Shown here one piece after another: positions 1-6,457 of a DNA stretch of 6,936 nt (position 1 is its first letter; each line of letters begins with the position of its first letter). The translations under genes were made by a program, and so were the position numbers. The notes beneath the pieces are model-generated. The model did no database searches. It saw only the letters and a program-made list of their open reading frames with translations, and had not been told where the DNA came from. This DNA is from an uncultured Opitutaceae bacterium (GTDB lineage Bacteria; Verrucomicrobiota; Verrucomicrobiia; Opitutales; Opitutaceae), in assembly GCA_937128785.1 (NCBI GenBank), contig CAKZMS010000087.1:1-6936 (forward strand), given 5' to 3'.

Positions 1-849
1 ATCATGCTCACCGCGCTGGACGATGCGGAAAGCACCGCCCGTTGTTTGGCCAGTGGCGCCGATGACTATGTGTCCAAGCCGTTTGATGAAACCGTGCTCC
101 GCGCGCGCATCGAGGTGGCGCTGGATCGCAAACGACTACGCGACAAGGAACGTAAACTCATGGAACGGGTGCGGGCCGAGAAGCACGTATCCGAAAATCT
201 GCTACACAGTATCCTGCCGCAGTCGATCGCCAACCGCCTGCGGGAAGGCGAGGAGCAGTTGGTCGATCGGTTCACCGATGCCTCGGTGGTGTTTATCGAC
301 ATTGTCGGGTTTACCCTGTTTGCCGCCACCTACGATCCCGAAGAAACGGTGGCGCTGCTCAACGATTTATTCAGCCGCTTTGATCGATTGGTTGAGTCGC
401 ACGGGATGGAAAAAATCAAAACCATCGGCGATGCCTACCTCGCCGTGGCCTGCGTGCCGGAGATGGTTTCCAACCATGCTGGTCGTGCCGCCAATCTGGC
501 GCTCGCGGTGCACAATGAGATGGAGAGTTTTAACACCGCTCACGGGATCAGATGGTCGGTGCGCATCGGAGTGGCCAGCGGGCCGCTGGTGGCCGGAATT
601 ATCGGTTCGCGCAAGTTTGCCTATGACCTGTGGGGCGACACCGTGAATGTGGCCAGTCGCCTGGAATCAATGGCCCAACCCGACGAAACGCTGCTTACCG
701 CCGAGACCGCCGCCAGCCTCGACGATACCTACGCCGTTGAACAACTCCCCGACATGGACCTCCACAACCGGGGCCAAGTACAGGTGTTTCGACTGACTGC
801 CGCCAGTGACTCGCTGTCGTCAACGGACACCGAACCAAGGTTCGGTTAG
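1..849 (+). CDS. Response regulator-adenylate cyclase fusion (5' end missing)
   Basis: This is the C-terminal 282 codons of a protein that runs in from the left edge; residue numbers count from the first codon of the window. Residues 1-45 are the end of a receiver (REC) domain, with the conserved Thr4 (MLTA) and Lys26 (VSKPF); the phospho-acceptor Asp lies outside the window. A charged helix (about 41-70) and the cyclase transducer element (LLHSILPQSIANRL, then GEEQLVDRF) lead into a class III nucleotidyl cyclase domain (about 92-266). Visible catalytic residues are metal-binding Asp100 (FIDIVGFT) and Asp144 (TIGDAY), purine-selecting Lys140 (KIKT) and Asp209 (YDLWGD), and Asn216 and Arg220 (TVNVASR). 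The Lys/Asp pair indicates ATP rather than GTP as substrate, so the product should be cAMP. The Lys that usually contacts the phosphates near the C-terminus (KGKG-like) reads HNRG here. The family works as a cytosolic homodimer; control by receiver phosphorylation is inferred. The upstream kinase is not visible. Confidence 0.93.
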   Translation: MMLTALDDAESTARCLASGADDYVSKPFDETVLRARIEVALDRKRLRDKERKLMERVRAEKHVSENLLHSILPQSIANRLREGEEQLVDRFTDASVVFIDIVGFTLFAATYDPEETVALLNDLFSRFDRLVESHGMEKIKTIGDAYLAVACVPEMVSNHAGRAANLALAVHNEMESFNTAHGIRWSVRIGVASGPLVAGIIGSRKFAYDLWGDTVNVASRLESMAQPDETLLTAETAASLDDTYAVEQLPDMDLHNRGQVQVFRLTAASDSLSSTDTEPRFG

Positions 850-860
850 TCATTTTATGC

Positions 861-1823
861 TCAGGCGGAACCGTCGGCCTGGCGGTAGGCCGCGATGACG
901 GCGCGTTCGCCGTCGGCCCCCTTCATCGAGTTGCCGTGTTCCATGCCCACGACGCCGGTGAAGTTTTTGGACTTCAGGTGATCGAACACCTTCCGGTAGT
1001 TGATCTCACCCGTGCCGGGTTCCTTGCGACCGGGATTGTCGCCGCACTGGAAGTAGGCGATCTCGTCCCAGCACATATCGATGTTAGGGATGAGATTTCC
1101 CTCGGCGATCTGCTGGTGATAGATGTCGAAGAGGATCTTGCAGGCCGGGCTGTCAACCGCGCGGCAGACGGCGAAGGCTTGGTCGGAATGTTCAAGCCAA
1201 GTGCCGCCATGGTTGGCGTGCCAATTGAGGGGCTCGAGCACCATGACCATGTCGTGCGGCTCCAGGATCTCGGCGCAGCGGCGGAGCAGGTCGATGACAT
1301 TGGCGAACTGGTAGCCTTCGGAGAGGCGACGGCCGCCGTAGCGGTTCCAATCGGCGTCATCGTTGGCGGATTGTTGGTCGACGGATCCCGGGACCACGGT
1401 CATCCAGGTGGCTCCACAGCGCTCGGCCACGGCGACCGATTCGCGAATGCTGGCGAGAACCTTCTCGGCGTCGGCGGGGTTGCCCTTGGCGAAGGTCGGT
1501 TGGTCGAAGTTGGCATAGGCGACGAATACGCCCATCTGCATGTGGAGATCGGCGAGGGTCTTGCCAATCGCCTCCTGCTCCTTGGGCGAACGGTTTTTCA
1601 TGCCATTGTCCTCCCAGGCGGTGAATCCCTGGTCGGCGGCGAACTTGATTTGGTCGATCACGTCGTCGCCCGCGAGTGCCTTGAACGTGCCGGGATGGGG
1701 GGCGTAGCCGAGGCCGAACTTCGGATGACCACCGGCGTGGGAGTGACCGAACAATTTGGATTGACTGGAGAGCACGGCGGTACCGGCAATCAGCGAGGAG
1801 TTAAGAAACGCGCGACGATTCAT
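861..1823 (-). CDS. Tat-exported hydroxypyruvate isomerase-like TIM-barrel protein
   Basis: This 320-residue protein belongs to the xylose isomerase-like TIM-barrel (AP endonuclease 2/sugar phosphate isomerase) superfamily, closest in its motifs to hydroxypyruvate isomerase. The N-terminus is a twin-arginine signal: NRRAFLNSS, then a hydrophobic stretch (about 9-19), then FGHSHAGG. It is therefore probably exported folded to the periplasm. Family motifs are EPLNWHANHGG with Glu197, LFDIYHQQ with Asp233 and His236, QCGDNPGRKEPGTGEINY (259-276), and GMEHG with Glu295. The two Glu with the Asp/His set fit the family's divalent-metal site and acid/base pair. Length is normal for a family member with a leader. 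The ATG is chosen because it places the RR motif at residues 3-4; no clear Shine-Dalgarno precedes it. The gene is convergent with the cyclase (11-bp gap) and 269 bp downstream of the GTPase gene. The true substrate is unknown; related Tat-exported proteins are generally annotated only as sugar phosphate isomerases/epimerases. Confidence 0.9.
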   Translation of the reverse strand: MNRRAFLNSSLIAGTAVLSSQSKLFGHSHAGGHPKFGLGYAPHPGTFKALAGDDVIDQIKFAADQGFTAWEDNGMKNRSPKEQEAIGKTLADLHMQMGVFVAYANFDQPTFAKGNPADAEKVLASIRESVAVAERCGATWMTVVPGSVDQQSANDDADWNRYGGRRLSEGYQFANVIDLLRRCAEILEPHDMVMVLEPLNWHANHGGTWLEHSDQAFAVCRAVDSPACKILFDIYHQQIAEGNLIPNIDMCWDEIAYFQCGDNPGRKEPGTGEINYRKVFDHLKSKNFTGVVGMEHGNSMKGADGERAVIAAYRQADGSA

Positions 1824-1951
1824 AAGGCGATTAAGTCAGGGGTGAGCGAACACCTCAGATCAACAGACGAAGACGCCCCCCGCCAAGCGTTCTTTGGTCC
1901 GAACGTAAAGTGTCACCATAACAGGGAACCTTCGGGACCGGAGTTTCAGCC

Positions 1952-1978
1952 CACGGAACACCCGAAAAGCACGGAAGT
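1952..1978. repeat. Three-copy 9-bp-period repeat (cacggaaca type)
   Basis: Three consecutive 9-mers read cacggaaca, cccgaaaag and cacggaagt. The first and third share their first seven bases (cacggaa). The array lies in the 269-bp gap between the two minus-strand genes, 8 bp from the 7-bp-period array. Read on the other strand the motif is TTCCGTG. Runs of this word are, from memory, a recurrent intergenic repeat in Verrucomicrobiota and Planctomycetota genomes. No open reading frame of convincing quality spans it. Confidence 0.6.
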
Positions 1979-1985
1979 CTTCAGG

Positions 1986-2024
1986 AACGGAGAACGGAGA
2001 ACGGAGAACCGAGAACTGAGAACT
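1986..2024. repeat. 7-bp tandem repeat (aacggag), about 5.5 copies
   Basis: Successive heptamers read aacggag (three times), aaccgag and aactgag, then a partial aact. Variation is confined to positions 4-5 of the unit, so the array decays from left to right. It sits 68 bp beyond the stop of the CobW-like gene (on the minus strand) and 162 bp before the isomerase ATG. With the adjacent 9-bp-period repeat it makes up a composite block at about 1952-2024. The units are direct, not inverted, so the block is neither a hairpin terminator nor a CRISPR. The remainder of 1824-2092 shows no gene, no convincing promoter and no strong terminator. Confidence 0.85.
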
Positions 2025-2092
2025 TGAAATTGATGACTGCAAACTAGCCACTGATGTCCTACTAGCGACGGTGGCGGCGAGGCAGGGGGCGT

Positions 2093-3505
2093 TCAGGTGG
2101 CCAGGCAGCTTTTGAAGCCTTCGGTGAGGGCGGTGCGGTCGAGGTCTTTACCGATGAAGACGAGGGTGTTGGTGCGTTGGTCGGTCGGACCCCATTCGCG
2201 GTCGAATTTGGCGTCGAACAGCATGTGCACGCCTTGGAAGACGAGGCGCTTGGGGGTGCCTTTGACGCTGAGCACGCCTTTGCTGCGGTAGATGTCGTTG
2301 CCCTTGGTTTGGAGGAGGCGGGAGATCCAGTCGTTGAGGCGCTGGGGGTCGCAGTCGCCGTCATGCGTGATGCCGACGGAAGAGACTTCTTCGTCATGCG
2401 AATGGGTGTGTTCGTAGTCCTGCTGCCAGACGGGTTTCACGTTCTCGCCGTTGACGGGGATATGGAGCGGATGATCGCCGCAGCCTTCAAATACGAGGTA
2501 GGTGCCGGGGGCCGTGATCTCGAGTTTGTAGCGACCATTGCCGTCATCAAGGAGGAGGCGCTGGAGCGTGGTGCTCGGCGTGATGGTGTCACCTTCGGCC
2601 ACCCGGTTTTCCCAATCCGAAAACGAAACCACGGCGATGTCGCGCGCCGCATCGACGACGTCTTGATCGGTCGATAGGACAGGCATGACCACGACATCCA
2701 GTTCGTCTTCGGCATGGTGGTGATGATGGTGTCCGTCGTGGTCGTGGTCACAGCTGGCGTGGTCGTGATCATGGTCGTCATCCACGTGCCCGATCACGAG
2801 TTCGTGGGCGCCGGCGGGTAGGGTGTAGGCGCCGGCCCATTCGAAGGGGTAGGAGGGTTCGAGGAATTTCGGGTCGAGCTCGTTGGCCCGGCCGAGGTCG
2901 AAGCCACCGATGTTGAGCACGAGATCGAGTGGCACGTCGCAATTAGTGGCGCGCTGCACGCGGGCGGCGGCGTTCATGCCGCGAACTTTGGTTTCCAACG
3001 CTTCGAGCTCGTCGGCCGAGACGAGGTCACTCTTGTTGAGAATCATGACGTCGGCGAAGGCGATTTGTTTGCGAACTTCCGGGGCGTCGTCGAAGTGCTG
3101 CACGACGTGTTTGGCATCGACCACGGTGACGATGCCGTCGATGCGGTAGTTGGCCTTCATCTCATCGTCGGTGAAAAACGTCTGGGCGACCGGTCCGGGA
3201 TCGGCGAGACCGGTGGTCTCAATGATGATGCCGTCGAGGCGGTTCTTGCGCTTCATGAGCCGGCCGAGCACGCGGATGAGGTCACCGCGCACGCTGCAGC
3301 AGATGCAGCCGTTGTTCATTTCGAAGAGCTCCTCGTCACTTTGGATCACGAGCTGGTTATCGACGCTGACTTCGCCGAACTCGTTTTCGATTACGGCGAG
3401 ATTTTTGCCGTGTTGATCGGTGAGGATACGGTTGAGCAGGGTGGTTTTACCGGCGCCGAGAAAACCGGTGAGGATGGTGACGGGAATGGGGGCGGACGCT
3501 TCCAT
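2093..3505 (-). CDS. CobW/ZNG1-family G3E GTPase, probable zinc metallochaperone, with inserted domain
   Basis: This 470-residue protein belongs to the COG0523 branch of G3E P-loop GTPases, which deliver metal, often zinc, to client proteins. In order it has a Walker [10 protein letters not shown] (14-22), ENEFGE (41-45 region), the metal-binding CICC (67-70) within [21 protein letters not shown] (96-103), and the guanine-specificity NKSD (157-160). A His/Asp-rich loop (240-265) contains a run of six His, with a second HTHSHDEE patch at 366-373. The CobW C-terminal domain (about 374-467) includes [11 protein letters not shown] and [10 protein letters not shown]. Usual family members are about 320-400 residues. 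The excess is a largely beta-predicted segment (about 270-365, including [15 protein letters not shown]) between the His-rich loop and the C-terminal domain. The ATG puts the P-loop at the usual distance from the N-terminus; a GAAGG lies 3 bases upstream of it. Zinc as the metal is inferred from the CXCC and His loop. No recognisable Zur-type box precedes the gene. Confidence 0.93.
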   Translation of the reverse strand: MEASAPIPVTILTGFLGAGKTTLLNRILTDQHGKNLAVIENEFGEVSVDNQLVIQSDEELFEMNNGCICCSVRGDLIRVLGRLMKRKNRLDGIIIETTGLADPGPVAQTFFTDDEMKANYRIDGIVTVVDAKHVVQHFDDAPEVRKQIAFADVMILNKSDLVSADELEALETKVRGMNAAARVQRATNCDVPLDLVLNIGGFDLGRANELDPKFLEPSYPFEWAGAYTLPAGAHELVIGHVDDDHDHDHASCDHDHDGHHHHHHAEDELDVVVMPVLSTDQDVVDAARDIAVVSFSDWENRVAEGDTITPSTTLQRLLLDDGNGRYKLEITAPGTYLVFEGCGDHPLHIPVNGENVKPVWQQDYEHTHSHDEEVSSVGITHDGDCDPQRLNDWISRLLQTKGNDIYRSKGVLSVKGTPKRLVFQGVHMLFDAKFDREWGPTDQRTNTLVFIGKDLDRTALTEGFKSCLAT

Positions 3506-3660
3506 GAGCCTTCAACGTCGCAAAGTCATCGAAGGGGTCAAGCGGGGCGATTACGTAAATTCGCCTACGGACAGTGGTTTGACAGAGGAGAATGGGACGC
3601 CAGCGTGGAGTCTTACCGCCTGCTGGTCGGGCTGATTCGCGATCCCTAATTCCCCAAGTT
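3506..3660. other. Divergent intergenic region between GTPase and hybrid kinase genes
   Basis: This 155-bp region must hold the promoters of the minus-strand GTPase and the plus-strand kinase operon. A perfect TTGACA stands at 3579-3584, but no acceptable -10 hexamer lies 16-18 bp after it, so I do not call a promoter. The stretch at about 3560-3649 in frame 2 (ending at TAA 3647-3649) has coding-like codons and reads [20 protein letters not shown] at its end. I find no ATG, GTG or TTG start for it between 3506 and that stop. An in-frame ATG at 3592 would extend the kinase by 23 residues into this region (see the kinase entry). Confidence 0.5.
3546..3565. promoter_or_regulatory. Candidate operator: inverted repeat GGCGA-N10-TCGCC
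   Basis: The arms ggcga (3546-3550) and tcgcc (3561-3565) are perfect inverted copies around a 10-bp AT-rich spacer. The spacer itself contains the 8-bp palindrome ttacgtaa (3551-3558), off-centre by one base. The site lies 41-60 bp upstream of the GTPase ATG and about 100 bp upstream of the kinase start, a suitable place for a regulator serving one or both genes. Five-base arms can occur by chance, so this is a weak call. It does not match the Zur consensus I know. Confidence 0.25.
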
Positions 3661-6033
3661 TTGCTCAAGAATATCCCGTTTCGTTGGCGCATCACGCTGT
3701 TGGTCACTTCGGTGTCGGTGTTGTCTTTGACCGCGGCCTTTGCCGGGTTTCTGTCCTGGGAGGTGTTGCGTTACCGGGCGGAGGTGGCGGAACGCCTCGA
3801 ACGGACGCAGGCCATTCTGGTGGAAAGGGTCACCGCCACCCTGGCGGCCAACCCTGAAATCGCATTCCTGCCACTCGATGACCTGAAGGATGACGACACC
3901 ATTCTGGCGGCGGCGGTCTATTCGATGGATGACCGGATCATCGATCGCTACATCAAGCCGGGAACCGACGAACTGATTCCCCGTCCTTTCCGGCCCAACG
4001 TCGACCCGAACCGGGTGACCACCTTCAAGTTCCTCGTTCATGAAGGTGAGCGCATCGGAATCATTTACCTGAAGGCCGACACCTCGGGTCTGGCGCAGGA
4101 ACGGTTCCTGGAACCGATGCGGGTCATGGGCATTCTGGGACTCCTCAGTATTTTGGGTGGATTGTTTGCGGCCCGTTTCCTCCAGGCATCGATCACCAAA
4201 CCGATCACCGAGTTGGGCAGGGTGGCCAAAAAGGTGGAGGCTGAGCGCGACTTCAGTGTGCGAGCCAAGAGCATGGGTGGCGGCCAGGAGCTCGAAGCCA
4301 TGGTCACGGCGTTTAATGACATGCTGGTGACGGTGCAAAACCGGACGGAGGAGCTCCATCTCGCCACCGAAGAGCTCGCGCAATCCAACCGCACCCTCGA
4401 GGACAAGGTGCAGGAACGCACCGTCGAACTCGAACACGCCATGATCGCGGCGGAAGATGCCAACAAGGCCAAGAGTGCCTTTTTGGCGAAAATGAGCCAC
4501 GAGCTGCGCACGCCCATGAATGCCATTATCGGGTATTCGGAAATTTTGCTAGAGGACGCGGAGGACGATGAGGACGAAGCGACCTGCGATGACCTGAAGA
4601 AGATTCTGGCGGCAGCCCGACACTTGCTCGGATTGATCAACGACGTACTCGATCTCTCCAAGATTGAGGCAGGCCGGATGGATCTGTTCGTCGAAGAGCA
4701 ATCTGTGACCGGTCTGACCGAGCAGGTCTACTCCACGGTAGCCCCGCTGGTCGCCAAGGGAGCCAACGAATTCGTGGTCGATTGTCCGAAGGATATCGGC
4801 GTCATTCGGGTGGATGCGACCAAGCTCCGTCAGATTCTGCTCAATCTGATCAGCAATGCCGCCAAGTTCACCGAGAAAGGCACCATCACCCTCAAGGTCG
4901 AGCGGACCAGCGCCGGCACCGACGCCCGGATCCGTTTCTCGGTCTCGGATACCGGTATCGGCATGTCGCCGGATCAGTGTGATAAGGTTTTCGAGGCGTT
5001 CACACAGGCGGAAGCGTCCACTTCGAGCAAGTTTGGCGGCACCGGCCTCGGCCTCGCGATTACCAAGCAGTTTGCCCATCTCATGGAAGGGGATGTGACC
5101 CTGACCAGTGAAGTGGGCAAGGGGTCGACCTTCACGGTGGATCTTCCCGTCTCGGTCGACGACAAGTCCCGCCGGCGTATGAACTCCCAAATCGTCGCGG
5201 CGGAGGACGAAGAAGAAGAGATCCCGACCCAGGTCATGCAGGCCGCGGCCCGCGTCGTCGTGGTGGCTGACGACGAATCCATTCGTGATGGCGTCGCCGC
5301 GTTGTTGCCGGGGGATGACTACCAGATCAATCATGTGGCCCGGGCCAAACAGGCGCTGGAGGTGATTCGCGAGGTGCAGCCGGATGTTATCCTGTTGGAC
5401 GTTTTGATGGAAGGCGGACTGGGGCTGGAGGTGCTGAACAATCTGAAGGCGGATTCCTCGCTCGCTCCGGTGCCGGTGGTGTTGCTGACGGTCACGGAGG
5501 ACGGTTCATTGCCGACCCTGGCGGTCGGCGCCGAAGACTACCTGCCCAAAAACAAGCTCGGCCAGAATCTCCCCGGCCTGCTGCGGAAGCACTCCAGTGA
5601 TCGCCAATCCAGTCGACACGTCCTTGTGGCCGAAGACGACAACATGGTGCGCGAGATGATCGGGCGACAACTCTCCCGTGAAGGCTGGGAGGTGGTCCTG
5701 GCACCCAATGGCAAGGCCGCGGTCGAAGCCATGGACGAGCGCGTGCCCACCTTGGTCCTGCTCGACCTGATGATGCCCAAGATGGACGGGTTTGGCGTTC
5801 TCCGCGAAATGCGCGCCGACGATCGACTCAAAAACGTCCCCGTGGTCGTGCTGACCTCGCTGGATCTCACCGGCAGCGTTCGCCAGCTGCTACGTCAGCA
5901 AACTGAAAAGGTTTTGCAGAAGGGACGCTACTCCAAGGAAGAGCTGCTCGCCGAAATCAAGTCGGCCTTGGTAGAATTTGGAACCGCCCCTCCATTTGCC
6001 GGTTCTGACTCCTCGAATAAATCCCCAGAATAG
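3661..6033 (+). CDS. Membrane hybrid histidine kinase with two receiver domains
   Basis: The 790-residue protein is numbered from TTG 3661. TM1 is at about 11-33, followed by a periplasmic segment of about 120 residues (34-152) that looks CHASE8-like ([14 protein letters not shown]), TM2 at 153-173, HAMP at about 174-227 and a coiled coil at about 226-270. HisKA follows with His280 ([10 protein letters not shown]). The HATPase domain has an N-box (Asn395, Asn399), DTGIGM (430-435), an F-box FEAFTQ (444-449) and GGTGLGL (459-465), so autokinase activity should be intact. An acidic linker (EDEEEE) precedes REC1 (Asp537/538, phospho-Asp580, Thr610, Lys630) and REC2 (Asp659/660, phospho-Asp702, Thr732, Lys754). 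No HPt domain is present. Start choice: ATG 3592 is in frame with GAGGAG only 1 base away, but its 23 extra codons have G/C at third position in 9 of 23 cases, against 19 of 24 just after TTG 3661. The extra residues are also Arg-rich and uncharacteristic. TTG 3661 is preferred, though without a Shine-Dalgarno. The ligand is unknown. Confidence 0.93.
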   Translation: MLKNIPFRWRITLLVTSVSVLSLTAAFAGFLSWEVLRYRAEVAERLERTQAILVERVTATLAANPEIAFLPLDDLKDDDTILAAAVYSMDDRIIDRYIKPGTDELIPRPFRPNVDPNRVTTFKFLVHEGERIGIIYLKADTSGLAQERFLEPMRVMGILGLLSILGGLFAARFLQASITKPITELGRVAKKVEAERDFSVRAKSMGGGQELEAMVTAFNDMLVTVQNRTEELHLATEELAQSNRTLEDKVQERTVELEHAMIAAEDANKAKSAFLAKMSHELRTPMNAIIGYSEILLEDAEDDEDEATCDDLKKILAAARHLLGLINDVLDLSKIEAGRMDLFVEEQSVTGLTEQVYSTVAPLVAKGANEFVVDCPKDIGVIRVDATKLRQILLNLISNAAKFTEKGTITLKVERTSAGTDARIRFSVSDTGIGMSPDQCDKVFEAFTQAEASTSSKFGGTGLGLAITKQFAHLMEGDVTLTSEVGKGSTFTVDLPVSVDDKSRRRMNSQIVAAEDEEEEIPTQVMQAAARVVVVADDESIRDGVAALLPGDDYQINHVARAKQALEVIREVQPDVILLDVLMEGGLGLEVLNNLKADSSLAPVPVVLLTVTEDGSLPTLAVGAEDYLPKNKLGQNLPGLLRKHSSDRQSSRHVLVAEDDNMVREMIGRQLSREGWEVVLAPNGKAAVEAMDERVPTLVLLDLMMPKMDGFGVLREMRADDRLKNVPVVVLTSLDLTGSVRQLLRQQTEKVLQKGRYSKEELLAEIKSALVEFGTAPPFAGSDSSNKSPE

Positions 6034-6076
6034 AAGTCGAAATTTCCCCGAAACCACGTTAACACCCTACATAGTC

Positions 6077-6457
6077 ATGGCACTCATACTGTTAGTTGAA
6101 GACAACGAAATGAATCGCGACATGCTCAAGCGTCGCTTGGTGAAGCGCGGTTATGAAGTTGAAGTTGCGGTGGACGGTCCGTCCGGCCTTGCCGCCGCCC
6201 AGACCGGGCGGTTTGATCTGGTGCTGATGGACATGAGCCTGCCCGGCCTGAACGGGTGGGAAGCCACGACCGAGCTCAAGGCCAACCCCGATCACGCCAA
6301 AATCCCCGTGATTGCGCTGACGGCGCATGCCATGGAGTCGGATCGCCAGCAGGCTCTCGACGCGGGTTGCGACGAGTATGAAACCAAGCCGGTCGAGTTG
6401 AAGCGGCTCTTGGAAAAAATGAATCGATTGTTGGGCGATAAGGCGGTCACTGGATGA
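6077..6457 (+). CDS. Single-domain response regulator, CheY/DivK-like
   Basis: This is a 126-residue stand-alone receiver domain with no output domain. All switch residues are present: acidic Glu8/Asp9 (LLVEDNEMN), phospho-acceptor Asp52 (VLMDMSLPG), Thr82 (IALTAHAM) and Lys104 (YETKPVE). The EDNEMNRDML N-terminus and ALTAHAM resemble DivK-type and hybrid-kinase-derived receivers. The ATG at 6077 is chosen because it begins the first receiver strand directly; the frame is open further upstream but overlaps the end of the kinase gene. No Shine-Dalgarno is visible. It starts 43 bp after the kinase stop, and its TGA overlaps the next gene's ATG (ATGA), so the three are probably one transcript. 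Likely role: phosphate acceptor or shuttle between the hybrid kinase and another relay partner, acting by protein contact rather than DNA binding. Confidence 0.95.
   Translation: MALILLVEDNEMNRDMLKRRLVKRGYEVEVAVDGPSGLAAAQTGRFDLVLMDMSLPGLNGWEATTELKANPDHAKIPVIALTAHAMESDRQQALDAGCDEYETKPVELKRLLEKMNRLLGDKAVTG

Noticed and set aside
839..873. Possible terminator between the convergent cyclase and isomerase genes (GGTTC ... GAACC)
   Set aside because: The arms are only five bases with a loop of about 24 bases and no T-run, and they lie inside both coding ends. This is not a convincing hairpin.
1952..2024. CRISPR array
   Set aside because: The repeat units are 7-9 bp and directly abutting without spacers, so this is simple tandem repetition.
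936..2027. 363-codon plus-strand open frame opposite the isomerase gene
   Set aside because: It mirrors the isomerase codons on the other strand, is Val/Gly/Leu/Ala-rich without domains, and runs through the intergenic repeats. The minus-strand protein has a Tat signal and family motifs, so this frame is a shadow.
2047..2075. GCCAC ... GTGGC inverted pair downstream of the GTPase stop
   Set aside because: A five-base stem with a 19-base loop and no T-tract on the minus strand is too weak to call a terminator.
3065..3505. Plus-strand open frame opposite the GTPase gene
   Set aside because: The part over the GTPase is antisense shadow sequence. Only its tail beyond 3505 looks coding-like, and that is reported separately.
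3579..3584. Perfect TTGACA as a -35 box for the kinase operon
   Set aside because: No -10-like hexamer is present 16-18 bp downstream (sequence there is cagcgtgg), so a sigma-70 promoter is not supported.
3646..5334. Long minus-strand open frames (3646-4500 and 4549-5334) opposite the kinase gene
   Set aside because: They lie fully antisense to recognisable HAMP, HisKA and HATPase coding sequence. They are open only because of high third-position G/C, and their translations show no known domain.
5978..6076. N-terminal extension of the stand-alone receiver to the ATG at 5978
   Set aside because: It would overlap the last 56 bases of the kinase gene and add 33 Pro/Arg-rich residues ahead of a receiver that begins normally at ATG 6077.
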